Assembly: GCA_022747635.1 (NCBI GenBank)
Contig: JAKTNV010000236.1
Location: forward strand, 124,001 to 188,000
Length of the DNA: 64,000 nt
Direction of reading: 5' to 3'
Source: Hetaerina americana
Lineage: Eukaryota; Arthropoda; Insecta; Odonata; Calopterygidae
The notes beneath the pieces were generated by a model. The model saw only the letters and a list, made by a program, of their open reading frames with translations, did no database searches and was not told the DNA's origin. Made by a program: the position numbers and the translations under genes. Below, piece after piece: positions 1 to 14,143 of the stretch (its first letter is position 1; every line of letters begins with the position of its first letter).

Positions 1-1440
1 TTTTCTAAAATGAAATAAATGCCTTTTAAACACCTCAAACATTCACTCTAAAACAGAAGATTGTTGTTTTTCGCTATATTTTTAGAAATTTTGGCTCTTT
101 TAGTAACATTAACACTTTCGCTGAAGCATCTTTTATGCTCCTTTCATGTCTTTCAGGATTCATTCTGGGTTTTATTTTGTTTATTTGATGAAAATGAACA
201 ACAATACACACCTTGGATACATTTTTGTTTGATTTGTTTCGAGTGAGATTTTCACTAAGAACCTAAGGGGGGGTATTGGCACTTTTCATGGAAAAATGTG
301 AAAATTAAATTTTCTAAAAATGAATGAAATGACTTCTAAACGCCTCAAACATTCACTCTAAAACAGAAGATTGTTGTTTTTCGCAATATTTTTAGTAATT
401 TGGGCTCTTTTAGTAACATTAACACCTGGGCTGAAGCATCTTTTATGATCTTTTATTGTCTTTCAGGATTCATTCTGGGTTTTATTTTGTTTATTTGATG
501 AAAATGAACAACAATACACACCATGGAAACATTTTTGTTTGATTTGTGTCAAATGAGATTTTCACCTAGAACCCAAAGGGGGGGGTATTGGAACTTTTCA
601 TGGAAAAATGTGAAAAATTAAATTTTCTAAAAATGAAATAAATGCCTTCTAAAAACCTCAAACATTCACTCTAAAACAGAAGATTGCTGTTTTTTCAATA
701 TTTTTAGAAATTTGGGCTCTTTTAGTAACATTAACACTTTCGCTGAAGCAACTTTTATGCTCATTTCTTGTCTTTCAGGATTAATTCTGGGTTTTATTTT
801 GTTTATTTGATGAAAATGAACAACAATAAACACCATGGAAACATTTTTGTTTGATTTGTGTCGAGTGAGATTTTCACCTAGAACCCAAAGGGCGGGTATT
901 GGCACTTTTCATGGAAAAATGTGAAAAATTAAATTTTCTAAAAATGAAATAAATGCCTTCTAAACACCTCAAACATTCACTCTAAAACAGAAGATTGTTG
1001 TTTTTCGCTATATTTTTAGAAATTTTGGCTCTTTTAGTAACATTAACACTTTCGCTGAAGCATCTTTTATGCTCCTTTCATGTCTTTCAGGATTCATTCT
1101 GGGTTTTATTTTGTTTATTTGATGAAAATGAACAACAATACACACCTTGGATACATTTTTGTTTGATTTGTTTCGAGTGAGATTTTCACTAAGAACCTAA
1201 GGGGGGGTATTGGCACTTTTCATGGAAAAATGTGAAAATTAAATTTTCTAAAAATGAATGAAATGACTTCTAAACGCCTCAAACATTCACTCTAAAACAG
1301 AAGATTGTTGTTTTTCGCAATATTTTTAGTAATTTGGGCTCTTTTAGTAACATTAACACCTGGGCTGAAGCATCTTTTATGATCTTTTATTGTCTTTCAG
1401 GATTCATTCTGGGTTTTATTTTGTTTATTTGATGAAAATG
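1..1440 (+). repeat. Trimer higher-order repeat, period 934 bp
   Basis: Bases 1 to about 505 recur at 935 to about 1440 with private variants in common, including CTATATTTTTAG in place of CAATATTTTTAG, CTAAGAACCTAAGG before the G-run, AAACGCCTC, and TTTTTAGTAATTTGG. The offset of 934 is three monomers. The match fades after about 1440 (ACAAAAATAC against ACAACAATAC). The first copy may begin upstream of the window. Confidence 0.85.
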
Positions 1441-3741
1441 AACAAAAATACACACCATTGAAACATTTTTGTTTGATTTGTGTCAAGTGAGATTTTCACC
1501 TAAAACCCAAAGGGGGGGGTATTGGCACTTTTTATGGAAAAATGTGAAAAATTAAATTTTCTAAAAATGAAATAAATGCCTTCTAAACACCTCAAACATT
1601 CACTTTGAAACAGAAGATTGTTGTTTTTCGCAATATTTTTAGAAATTTGGGCTCTTTTAGTAACATTAACACTTGAGCTGAAGCATCTTCTATGATCTTT
1701 TATTGTCTTTCAGGATTCATTCTGGGTTTTATTTTGTTTATTTGATGAAAATGAACAACAATACACACCTTGGATACATTTTTGTTTGATTTGTGTCGAG
1801 TGAGATTTTCACCTAGAACCCAAAGGGGGGGTATTGGCACTTTTCATGGAAAAATGTGATAAATTAAATTTTCTAAAAATGAAATAAATTCCTTCTAAAC
1901 ACCTCAAACATTCACTCTAAAACAGAAGATTGTTGTTTTTCGCAATATTTTTAGAAATTTGGGCTCTTTTAATAACATTAACACTTTCGCTGAAGCAACT
2001 TTTATGCTCATTTCTTGTCTTTCAGGATTAATTCTGGGTTTTATTTTGTTTATTTGATGAAAATGAACAAAAATACACACCATGGAAACATTTTTGTTTG
2101 ATTTGTGTCGAGTGAGATTTTCACCTAGAACCCAAAGGGGGGGGTATTGGCACTTTTCATGGAAAAATTTGAAAAATTAAATTTTCTAAAAATGAAATAA
2201 ATGCCTTCTAAACACCTCAAACATTCACTGTAAAACAGAAGATTGTTGTTTTACGCAATATTTTTAGAAATTTGGGCTCTTTTAATAACATTAACACTTG
2301 CGCTGAAGCATCTTTTATGCTCATTTCTTGTCTTTCAGGATTAATTCTGGGTTTTATTTTGTTTATTTGATGAAAATGAACAACAATACACACCATGGAA
2401 ACATTTTTGATTGATTTGTGTCGAGTGAGATTTTCACCTAGAACCCAGAGGGGGTATTGGCACTTTTCATGGAAAAATGTGAAAAATTAAATTTTCTAAA
2501 AATGAAATAAATGCCTTCTAAACACAACAAACATTCACTCTAAAACAGAAGATTGTTTTTTTTCGCAATATTTTTAGAAATTTGGGCTCTTTTAGTAACA
2601 TTAACACTTGCGCTGAAGCATCATTTATGCTAATTTCTTGTCTTTCAGGATTAATTCTGGGTTTTATTTTGTTTATTTGATGAAAATAAACAACAATACA
2701 CACCATGGAAACATTTTTGTTTGATTTGTGTCAAGTGAGATTTTCACCTAGAACCCAAAGGGGGGGTATTGGCACTTTTCATGGAAAAATGTGAAAAATT
2801 AAATTTTCTAAAAATGAAATAAATGCCTTTTAAACACCTCAAACATTCACTCTAAAACAGAAGATTGTTGTTTTTCGCAATATTTTTAGAAATTAGGGCT
2901 CTTTTAGTAAAATTAACACTTGCGCTGAAGCATCTTTTATGCTCATTTCATGTCTTTCAGGATTAATTCTGGGTTTTATTTTGTTTATTTGATGAAAATG
3001 AACAACAATACACACCATGAAAACATTTTTGTTTGATTTGTGTCGAGTGAGATTTTCACCTAGAACCCAAAGGGGGGGGTATTGGAACTTTTCATGGAAA
3101 AATGTAAAAATTTAAATTTTCTAAAAATGAAATAAATGCCTTCTAAACACCTCAAACATTCACTCTAAAACAGAAGATTTTTGTTTTTCGCAATATTTTT
3201 AGAAATTTGGGCTCTTTTAGTAACATTAGCACCTGGGCTGAATCATCTTTTATGATCATTTATTGTCTTTCAGGATACATTCTGTGTTGTATTTTGTTAA
3301 TTTGATGAAAATGAACAACAATACACACCTTGGATACATTTTTGTTTGATTTGTGTCGCGTGAGATTTTCACCTAGAACCCAAAGGGGGGGGTATTGGCA
3401 CTTTTCATGGAAAAATGTGAAAAATTAAATTTTCTAAAAATGAAATAAATGCCTTCTAAACACCTCAAACATTCACTCTAAAACAGGAGATTGTTGTTTT
3501 TCGCAATATTTTTAGAAATTTGGGCTCTTTTAGTAACATTAACACCTGGGCTGAAGCATCTTTTATGATCATTTATTGTCTTTCAGGGTATATTCTGGTT
3601 TTTATTTTATTTATTTGATGAAAATGAACAACAATACACACCATGGAAACTTTTTTGTTTGATTTGTGTCGAGTGAGATTTTCATCTAGAACCCAAAGGG
3701 GGGGTATTGGCACTTTTCATGGAAAAATGTGAAAAATTAAA
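1441..3741 (+). repeat. Mixed satellite monomers
   Basis: Full-length monomers of several subtypes. From about 2200 they show the order CACTGTAAAACAG, then CATCATTTATGCTAATTTC, then AATTAGGG with AGTAAAATTAACACTTGCG. That subtype order recurs later at about 10.5, 13.3, 27.9 and 44.7 kb, so this looks like an older relative of those blocks. No recent long duplication is visible inside this stretch. Confidence 0.8.
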
Positions 3742-3985
3742 TTTTCTAAAATGAAATAAATGCCTTTTAAACACCTCAAACATTCACTCTAAAACAGAAG
3801 ATTGTTGTTTTTCTCAATATTTTTAGAAATTTGGGCTCTTTTAGTAACGTTAACACCTGGGCTGAAGCATCTTTTATGATCATTTATTGTCTTTCAGGAT
3901 ACATTCTGGGTTTTATTTTGTTTATTTGATGAAAAATGTAAAAAATTTCATTGAAACTTTTCATGGAAAAATGTAAAAAATTCAA
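3742..3985 (+). repeat. Truncated monomer (244 bp), copy 1
   Basis: The monomer runs normally up to TTATTTGATGAAAA and then jumps to a short ATGTAAAAAATTTCAT linker and on to TTTTCATGGAAAAATG. The ACACACC block, the GTGAGATTTTCACC block and the G-run are missing. About 69 bp are lost relative to a full monomer. Confidence 0.9.
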
Positions 3986-4259
3986 TTTGCTAAAAATGAA
4001 ATAAATGCCTTCTAAACACCTCAAACATTCACTCTAAAACAGAAGATTTTTGTTTTTCGCAATATTTTTAGAAATTTGGTTTCTTTTAGTAACATTAACA
4101 CCTGGGCTGAATCATCTTTTATGATCATTTATTGTCTTTCAGGATACATTCTGGGTTGTATTTTGATAATTTGATGAAAATGAACAACAATACACACCTT
4201 GGATACATTTTTGTTTGATTTGTGTCGAGTGAGATTTTCACCTAGAACACAAAGGGCAC

Positions 4260-4365
4260 TTGGCACTTTTCATTGAAAAATGTGAAAAATTAAATTTTCT
4301 AAAATTGGCAAATTGGCAAATTGGCACTTTTCATGGAAAAATGTGAAAAATTAAATTTTCTAAAA
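4260..4365 (+). repeat. Local 45-bp duplication with 8-bp microrepeat linker
   Basis: The segment from TTGGCACTTTTCAT to TTTTCTAAAA occurs twice, at 4260-4304 and 4321-4365. Between them the 8-bp unit AATTGGCA is repeated three times (4303-4310, 4311-4318, 4319-4326). The monomer also lacks the usual G-run, reading AAAGGGCACTTGGCAC. This suggests replication slippage at TTGGCA. Confidence 0.88.
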
Positions 4366-4667
4366 ATGAAATAAATGCCTTCTGAACACCTCAAACATTC
4401 ACTCTAAAACAGAAGATTTTTGTTTTTCGCAATATTTTTAGAAATTTGGGCTCTTTTAGTAACATTAACACCTGGGCTGAAGCATCTTTTATGATCATTT
4501 ATTGTCTTTCAGGATACATTCTGGGTTTTATATTGTTTATTTGATGAAAATGAACAACAATACACACCATGGAAACATTTTTGTTTGATATTTGCCAAGT
4601 GAGATTTTCACCTAAAACCCAAAGGGGGGGTATTGGCACTTTTCATGGAAAAATGTGAAAAATTAAA

Positions 4668-4912
4668 TTTTCTAAAAATGAAATAAATGCCTTTTAAACA
4701 CCTCAAACATTCACTTTAAAACAGAAGATTGTTGTTTTTCGCAATATTTTTAGAAATTTGGGCTCTTTTAGTAACGTTAACACCTGGGCTGAAGCATCTT
4801 TTATGATCATTTATTGTCTTTCAGGATACATTCTGGGTTTTATTTTGTTTATTTGATGAAAAATGTAAAAAATTTTATGGAAACTTTTCATGGAAAAATG
4901 TAAAAAATTAAA
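4668..4912 (+). repeat. Truncated monomer (245 bp), copy 2
   Basis: It has the same internal deletion junction as the copy at 3742. The linker here reads AAATTTTATGG where others read AAATTTCATGG. Confidence 0.9.
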
Positions 4913-5536
4913 TTTTCTAAAAATGAAATAAATGCCTTCTAAACACCTCAAACATTCACTCTAAAACAGAAGATTGTTGTTTTTCGCAATATTTTTAGAA
5001 ATTTGGGCTCTTTTAGTAACATTAACACCTGGGCTGAATCATCTTTTATGATCATTTATTGTCTTTCAGGATACATTCTGGGTTGTATTTTGATAATTTG
5101 ATGAAAATGAACAACAATACACACCTTGGATACATTTTTGTTTGATTTGTGTCGAGTGAGATTTTCACCTAGAACACAAAGGGGGGGTATTGGCACTTTT
5201 CATGGAAAAATGTGAAAAATTAAATTTTCTAAAAATGAAATAAATGCCTTCTGAACACCTCAAACATTCACTCTAAAACAGAAGATTTTTGTTTTTCGCA
5301 ATATTTTTAGAAATTTGGGCTCTTTTAGTAACATTAACACCTGGGCTGAAGCATCTTTTATGATCATTTATTGTCTTTCAGGATACATTCTGGGTTTTAT
5401 ATTGTTTATTTGATGAAAATGAACAACAATACACACCATGGAAACATTTTTGTTTGATATTTGTCAAGTGAGATTTTCACCTAAAACCCAAAGGGGGGGT
5501 ATTGGCACATTTCGTAGAAAAATGTGAAAAATTATA

Positions 5537-8500
5537 TTTTCTAAAAATGAAATAAATGCCTTCTAAACACCTCAAACATTCACTCTAAAACAGAAGATTG
5601 TGTTTTTTCGCAATATTTTTAGAAATTTGGGCTCCTATGGTAACATTAACACCTGGGCTGAAGCATCTTTTATGATCTTTTATTGTCTTTCAGGATTCAT
5701 TCTGGGTTTTATTTTGTTTATTTGATGAAAATGAACAACAATTCACACCTGGGATACATTTTTGTTTGATTTGTTTCGAGTGAGATTTTCACTAAGAACC
5801 CAAAGGGGGGGTATTGGCACTTTTCATGGAAAAATGTGAAAAATTAAATTTTCTAAAAATGAAATAAATGCCTTCTTAACACCTCAAACATTCACTCTAA
5901 AACAGAAGATTGTTGTTTTTCGCAATATTTTTAGAAATTTGGGCTCTTTTAGTAACATTAACACCTGGGCTGAAGCATCTTTTATGATCTTTTATTGTCT
6001 TTCAGGATTCATTCTGTGTTTTATTTTGTTTATTTGATGAAAATGAATAACAATACACACCATGGAAACATTTTTGTTTGATTTGTGTCAAGTGAGATTT
6101 TCACCTAAAACCCAAAGGGGGGGGTATTGGCACTTTTCATGGGAAAATGTGAAAAATTAGATTTTCTAAAAATGAAATAAATGCCTTCTAAACACCTCAA
6201 ACATTCACTTTGAAACAGAAGATTGTTGTTTTTCGCAATATTTTTAGAAATTTGGGCTCTTTTAGTAACATTAACACTTGAGCTGAAGCATCTTTTATGA
6301 TCTTTTATTGTCTTTCAGGATTCATTCTGGGTTTTATTTTGTTTATTTGATGAAAATGAACAACAATACACACCTTGGATACATTTTTGTTTGATTTGTG
6401 TCGAGTGAGATTTTCACCTAGAACCCAAAGGGGGGGGTATTGGCACTTTTCATGGAAAAATGTGAAAAATTAAATTTTCTAAAAATGAAATAAATGCCTT
6501 CTAAACACCTCAAACATTCACTCTAAAACAGAAGATTGTTGTTTTTCGCAATATTTTTAGAAATTTGGGCTCTTTTAGTAACATTAACACTTTCGCTGAA
6601 GCAACTTTTATGCTCATTTCTTGTCTTTCAGGATTAATTCTGGGTTTTATTTTGTTTATTTGATGAAAATGAACAACAATACACACCATGGAAACATTTT
6701 TGTTTGATTTGCGTCAAGTGAGATTTTCACCTAGAACCCAAAGGGGGGGTATTGGCACTTTTCATGGAAAATGTGAAAAATTAAATTTTCTAAAAATGAA
6801 ATAAATGCCTTCTAAACACCTCAAACATTCACTCTAAAACAGAAGATTGTTGTTTTTCGCAATATTTTTAGAAATTTGGGCTCTTTTAGTAACATTAACA
6901 CTTGCGCTGAAGCTACTTTTATGCTCATTTCTTGTCTTTCAGTATTATTCTGGGTTTTATTTTGTTTATTTGATGAAAATGAACAACAATACACACCATG
7001 GAAACATTTTTGTTTGATTTGTGTCAAGTTAGATTTTCACCTAGAACCCAAAGGGGGGGTATTGGCACTTTTCATGGAAAAATGGGAAAAATTAAATTTT
7101 CTAAAAATGAAATAAATGCCTTCTAAACACCTCAAACATTCACTCTAAAACAGGAGATTGTTGTTTTTCGCAATATTTTTAGAAATTTAAGCTCTTTTAG
7201 TAACATAAACACTTGGGCTGAAGCATCTTTTATGATCTTTTATTGTCTTTCAGGATTCATTCTGGGTTTTATTTTGTTTATTTGATGAAAATGAACAACA
7301 ATACACACCTTGGATACATTTTTGTTTGATTTGTGTCGAGGGAGATTTTCACCTAGAACCCAAAGGGGGGGGTATTGGCACTTTTCATGGAAAAATGTGA
7401 AAAATTAAATTTTCTAAAAATGAAATAAATGCCTTCTAAACACCTCAAACATTTACTCTAAAACAGAAGATTTTTGTTTTTCGCAATATTTTTAGAAATT
7501 TGGGCTCTTTTAGTAACATTAACACCTGGGCTGAAGCATCTTTTATGATCATTTATTGTCTTTCAGGATACATTTTTGGTTTTATTTTGTTTATTTGATG
7601 AAAATGAACAACAATACACACCATGGAAACATTTTTGTTTGATTTGTGTCGAGTGAGATTTTCACCTAGAACCCAAAGGGGGGGTATTGGAACTTTTCAT
7701 GGAAAAATGTGAAAAATTAAATTTTCTAAAATTGAAATAAATGCCTTCTAAACACCTCAAACATTCACTCTAAAACAGAAGATTTTTGTTTTTCGCAATA
7801 TTTTTAGAAATTTGGGTTCTTTTAGTAACATTAACACCTGGGCTGAAGCATCTTTTATGATCATTTATTGTCTTTCAGGATACATTCTGGGTTTTATTTT
7901 GTTTATTTGATGAAAATGAACAACAATACACACCATGGAAACATTTTTGTTTGATTTGTGTCGAGTGAGATTTTCACCTAGAACCAAAAGGGGGGGGTAT
8001 TGGAACTTTTCATGGAAAAATGTAAAAAATTAAATTTTCTAAAAATGAAATAAATGCCTTCTAAACACCTCAAACATCCACTCTAAAACAGAAGATTTTT
8101 GTTTTTCGCAATATTTTTAGAAATTTGGGCGCTTTTAGTAACATTAACACCTGGGCTGAATCATCTTTTATGATCATTTATATTCTTTCAGGATACATTC
8201 TGGGTTGTATTTTGATAATTTGATGAAAATGAACAACAATACACACCTTGGATACATTTTTGTTTGATTTGTGTCGAGTGAGAGCTTCACCTAGAACCTA
8301 TTGGGGGGGTATTGGCACTTTTCATGAAAAAATGTGAAAAATTAAATTTTCTAAAAATGAAATAAATGCCTTCTAAACACCTCAAACATTCACTTTAAAA
8401 CAGAAGATTGTTTTTTTTCGCAATATTTTTAGAAATTTGGGCTCTTTTAGTAACATTAACACTTTCGCTGAAGCAACTTTTATGCTCATTTCTTGTCTTT

Positions 8501-10294
8501 CAGGATTAATTCTGGGTTTTATTTTGTTTATTTGATGAAAATGAACAACAATAAATACCATGGAAACATTTTTGATTGATTTTTGTCGCGTGAGATTTTC
8601 ACCTAGAACCCAAAGGGCGGGTATTGGCACTTTTCATGGAAAAATGTGAAAAATTAAATTTTCTAAAAATGAAATAAATGCCTTCTAAACACCTCAAACA
8701 TTCACTCTAAAACAGAAGATTGTTGTTTTTCGCAATATTTTTAGAAATTTTGGCTCTTTTAGTAACATTAACACTTTCTCTGAAGCAACTTTTATGCTCA
8801 TTTCTTGTCCTTCAAGATTAATTCTGGGTTTTATTTTGTTTATTTGATGAAAATGAACAACAATACACACCATGGAAACATTTTTGTTTGATTTGTGTCG
8901 AGTGAGATTTTCACCTAGAACCCAAAGGGTATTGGCACTTTTCATGGAAAAATGTGAAAAATTAAATTTTCTAAAAATGAAATAAATGCCTTCTAAACAC
9001 CTCAAACATTCACTCTAAAACAGAAGATTGTTGTTTTTCGCAATATTTTTAGAAATTTTGGCTCTTTTAGTAACATTAACACTTGCGCTGAAGCAACTTT
9101 TATGCTCATTTCTTGTCTTTCAGTATTATTCTGGGTTTTATTTTGTTTATTTGATGAAAATGAACAACAATTCACACCATGGAAACATTTTTGTTTGATT
9201 TGTGTCAAGTTAGATTTTCACCTAGAACCCAGAGGGGGGGTATTGGCACTTTTCATGGAAAAATGTGAAAAATTAAATTTTCTAAAAATGAAATAAATGC
9301 CTTCTAAACACCTCAAACATTCACTTTAAAACAGAAGATTGTTGTTTTTCGCAATATTTTTAGAAATTTGGGCTCTTTTAGTAACATTACCACTTGGGCT
9401 GAAGCATCTTTTATGATCTTTTATTGTCTTTCAGGATTCATTCTGGGTTTTATTTTGTTTATTTGATGAAAATGAACAACAATACACACCTTGGATACAT
9501 TTTTGTTTGATTTGTGTCGAGTGAGATTTTCACCTAGAACCCAAAGGGGGGGGTATTGGCACTTCTCATGGAAAAATGTGAAAAATTAAATTTTCTAAAA
9601 ATGAAATGAATGCCTTCTAAACACCTCAAATATTCACTCTAAAACAGGAGATTGTTGTTTTTCGCAATATTTTTAGAAATTTGGGCTCTTTTAGTAACAT
9701 TAACACTTGGGCTGAAGCATCTTTTATGATCTTTTATTGTCTTTCAGGATTCATTCTGGGTTTTATTTTGTTTATTTGATGAAAATGAACAACAATACAC
9801 ACCTTAGATACATTTTTGTTTGATTTGTGTCGAGTGAGATTTTCACCTAGAACCCAAGGGGGGGGGGTATTGGCACTTTTCATGGAAAAATGTGAAAAAT
9901 TAAATTTTCAAAAAATGAAATAAATGCCTTCTAAACACCTCAAACATTCACTCTAAAACAGAAGATTGTTGTTTTTCGCAATATTTTTAGAAATTTGGGC
10001 TCTTTTAATAACATTAACACTTGCGCTGAAGCATCTTTTATGCTCATTTCTTGTCTTTCAGGATTAATTCTGGGTTTTATTTTGTTTATTTGATGAAAAT
10101 GAACAACAATACACACCATGGAAACTGTTTTGATTGATTTGTTTCGAGTGAGATTTTCACCTAGAACCCAAAGGGGGGGGTATTGGCACTTTTCATGGAA
10201 AAATGTGAAAAATTAAATTTTCTAAAAATGAAATAAATGCCCTCTAAACACCACAAACATTCACTCTAAAACAGAAGATTGTTTTTTTTCGCAA
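5537..10294 (+). repeat. Mixed satellite monomers, no dominant higher-order repeat
   Basis: Full-length monomers in a less regular order. A monomer marked CAGTATTATTCTGGG occurs at about 6941 and 9121. At 9121 it is followed by a CTTGGG monomer and one with CAGGAGATTG, and this trio recurs at about 23.0 and 25.5 kb. One monomer near 8927 keeps only three Gs in its G-run. I see no gene in this stretch. Confidence 0.85.
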
Positions 10295-11155
10295 TATTTT
10301 TAGAAATTTGGGCTCTTTTAGTAACATTAACACTTGGGCTGAAGCATCTTTTATGATCTTTTATTGTCTTTCAGGATTCATTCTGGGTTTTATTTTGTTT
10401 ATTTGATGAAAATGAACAACAATACACACCTTGGATACATTTTTGTTTGATTTGTGTCGAGTGAGATTTTTACCTAGAACCCAAAGGGGGGGGTATTGGC
10501 ACTTTTCATGGAAAAATGTGAAAAATTAAATTTTCTAAAAATGAAATAAATGCCTTCTAAACACCTCAAACATTCACTGTAAAACAGAAGATTGTTGTTT
10601 TTCGCAATATTTTTAGAAATTTGGGCTCTTTTAATAACATTAACACTTGCGCTGAAGCATCTTTTATGCTCATTTCTTGTCTTTCAGGATTAATTCTGGG
10701 TTTTATTTTGTTTATTTGATGAAAATGAACAACAATATACACCATGGAAACTTTTTTGTTTGATTTGTGTCGAGTGAGATTTTCACCTAGAACCCAAAGG
10801 GGGGGTATTGGCACTTTTCATGGAAAAATTTGAAAAATTAAATTTTCTAAAAATGAAATAAATGCCTTCTAAACACCTCAAACATTCACTGTAAAACAGA
10901 AGATTGTTGTTTTTCGCAATATTTTTAGAAATTTGGGCTCTTATAATAACATTTACACTTGCGCTGAAGCATCTTTTATGCTCATTTCTTGTCTTTCAGG
11001 ATTAATTCTGGGTTTTATTTTGTTTATTTGATGAAAATGAACAACAATACACACCATGGAAACATTTTTGATTGATTTGTGTCGAGTGAGATTTTCAACT
11101 AGAACCCAAAGGGGGGGGTATTGGCACTTTTCATGGAAAAATGTGAAAAATTAAA

Positions 11156-11400
11156 TTTTCTAAAAATGAAATAAATGCCTTCTAAACACCACAAACATTC
11201 ACTCTAAAACAGAAGATTGTTGTTTTTCGCAATATTTTTAGAAATTTGGGCTCTTTTAGTAACGTTAACACCTGGGCTGAAGCATCTTTTATGCTCATTT
11301 CTTGTCTTTCAGGATTAATTCTGGGTTTTATTTTGTTTATTTGATGAAAAATGTTAAAAATTTCATGGAAACTTTTCATGGAAAAATGTAAAAAATTAAA
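11156..11400 (+). repeat. Truncated monomer (245 bp), copy 3
   Basis: It has the same deletion junction as at 3742. It carries the ATGCTCATTTCTTGTC variable box, unlike the other truncated copies, which carry ATGATCATTTATTGTC. This suggests later exchange within the monomer. Confidence 0.9.
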
Positions 11401-13898
11401 TTTGCTAAAAATGAAATAAATGCCTTCTAAACACCTCAAACATTCACTCTAAAACAGAAAATGTTTGTTTTTCGCAATATTTTTAGAAATTAGGGCTCTT
11501 TTAGTAAAATTAACACTTGCGCTGAAGCATCTTTTATGCTCATTTCATGTCTTTCAGGATTAATTCTGGGTTTTATTTTGTTTATTTGATGAAAATGAAC
11601 AACAATACACACCATAAAAACATTTTTGTTTGATTTGTGTCGAGTGAGATTTTCACCTAGAACCCAAAGGGGGTATTGGAACTTTTCATGGAAAAATTTT
11701 AAAAATTAAATTTTCTAAAAATGAAATAAATGCCTTCTAAACACCTCAAACATTCACTCTAAAACAGAAGATTTTTGTTTTTCGCAATATTTTTAGAAAT
11801 TTGGGCTCTTTTAGTAACATTAACACCTGGGCTGAATCATCTTTTATGATCATTTATTGTCTTTCAGGATACATTCTGGGTTGTATTTTGATAATTTGAT
11901 GAAAATGAACAACGATACACACCTTGGATACATTTTTGTTTGATTTGTGTCGAGTGAGATTTTCACCTAGAACACAAAGGGGGGGTATTGTCACTTTTCA
12001 TGGAAAAATGTGAAAAATTAAATTTTCTAAAAATGAAATAAATGCCTTCTGAACACCTCAAACATTCACTCTAAAACAGAAGATTTTTGTTTTTCGCAAT
12101 ATTTTTAGAAATTTGGGCTCTTTTAGTAACATTAACAACTGGGCTGAAGCATCTTTTATGATCATTTATTGTCTTTCAGGATACATTCTGGGTTTTATTT
12201 TTTTTATTTGATGAAAATGAACAACAATACACACCATGGAAACATTTTTGTTTGATATTTGTCAAGTGAGATTTTCACCTAAAACCCAAAGGGGGGGTAT
12301 TGGCACATTTCGTGGAAAAATGTGAAAAATTAAATTTTCTAAAAATGAAATAAATGCCTACTAAACACCTCAAACATTCACTCTAAAACAGAAGATTGTT
12401 GTTTTTCGCAATATTTTTAGAAATTTGGGCTCCTATGGTAACATTAACACCTGGGCTGAAGCATCTTTTATGATCTTTTATTGTCTTTCAGGATTCATTC
12501 TGGGTTTTATTTTGTTTATTTGATGAAAATGAACAACAATACACACCTTGGATACATTTTTGTTTGATTTGTGTCGAGTGAGATTTTCACCTAGAACCCA
12601 AAGGGGGGGGTATTGGCACTTTTCATGGAAAAATGTGAAAAATTAAATTTTCTAAAAATGAAATAAATGCCTTCTAAAAACCTCAAACATTCACTCTAAA
12701 ACAGAAGATTGTTGTTTTTCGCATAATTTTTAAAAATTTGGGCTCTTTTAGTAACATTAACACCTGGGCTGAAGCATCTTTTATGATCATTTATTGTCTT
12801 TCAGGATACATTCCGGGTTTTATTTTGTTTATTTGATGAAAATGAACAACAATACACACCTTGGATACATTTTTGTTTGATTTGTGTCGAGTGAGATTTT
12901 CACCTAGAACCCAAAGGGGGGGGTAGTGGCACCTTCATGGAAAAATGTGAAAAATTAAATTTTCTAAAAATGAAATAAATGCCTTCTAAACACCTCAAAC
13001 ATTCACTCTAAAACAGAAGATTGTTGTTTTTCGCAATATTTTTAGAAATTTGGGCATTTTTAGTAACATTAACACTTGGGCTGAAGCATCTTTTATGATC
13101 TTTTATTGTCTTTCAGGATTCATTCTGGGTTTTATTTTGTTTATTTGATGAAAATGAACAACAATACACACCTTGGATACATTTTTGTTTGATTTGTGTC
13201 GAGTGAGATTTTTACCTAGAACCCAAAGGGGGGGGTATTGGCACTTTTCATGGAAAAATGTGAAAAATTAAATTTTCTAAAAATGAAATAAATGCCTTCT
13301 AAACACCTCAAACATTCACTGTAAAACAGAAGATTGTTGTTTTTCGCAATATTTTTAGAAATTTGGGCTCTTTTAATAACATTAACACTTGCGCTGAAGG
13401 ATCTTTTATGCTCATTTTTTGTCTTTCAGGATTAATTCTGGGTTTTATTTTGTTTATTTGATGAAAATGAACAACAATATACACCATGGAAACTTTTTTG
13501 TTTGATTTGTGTCGGGTGAGATTTTCACCTAGAACCCAAAGGGGGGGGTATTGGCACTTTTCATGGAAAAATTTGAAAAATTAAATTTTCTAAAAATGAA
13601 ATAAATGCCTTCTAAACACCTCAAACATTCACTGTAAAACAGAAGATTGTTGTTTTTCGCAATATTTTTAGAAATTTGGGCTCTTTTAGTAACATTAACA
13701 CTTGCGCTGAAGCATCTTTTATGCTCATTTCTTGTCTTTCAGGATTAATTCTGGGTTTTATTTTGTTTATTTGATGAAAATAAACAACAATACACACCAT
13801 GGAAACATTTTTGATTGATTTGTGTCGAGTGAGATTTTCAACTAGAACCCAAAGGGGGGGGTATTGGCACTTTTCATGGAAAAATGTGAAAAATTAAA

Positions 13899-14143
13899 TT
13901 TTCTAAAAATGAAATAAATGCCTTCTAAACACCACAAACATACACTCTAAAACAGAAGATTGTTGTTTTTCGCAATATTTTTAGAAATTTGGGCTCTTTT
14001 AGTAACGTTAACACCTGGGCTGAAGCATCTTTTATGATCATTTATTGTCTTTCAGGATACATTCTGGGTTTTATTTTGTTTATTTGATGAAAAATGTAAA
14101 AAATTTCATGGAAACTTTTCATGGAAAAATGTAAAAAATTAAA
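13899..14143 (+). repeat. Truncated monomer (245 bp), copy 4
   Basis: This is the counterpart of the copy at 11156 in the second 9-monomer unit, 2743 bp downstream. The next monomer starts with AAATTTGCTAAAAATG instead of AAATTTTCTAAAAATG. Confidence 0.9.

Larger units (their letters stand above)
3742..5536 (+). repeat. Trio higher-order repeat with truncated monomer, period about 869 bp
   Basis: Two copies of a three-monomer order: a 244- or 245-bp truncated monomer, a monomer with CTGAATCATC plus GTTGTATTTTGATAATTTG, and a monomer with CCTTCTGAACACC, TTTATATTG and a GATATTTG[CT]CAAG variant. The third monomers lie 869 bp apart (CTGAACACC at about 4382 and 5251). The first copy is about 58 bp longer because of the local duplication at 4260-4365. 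Confidence 0.85.
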
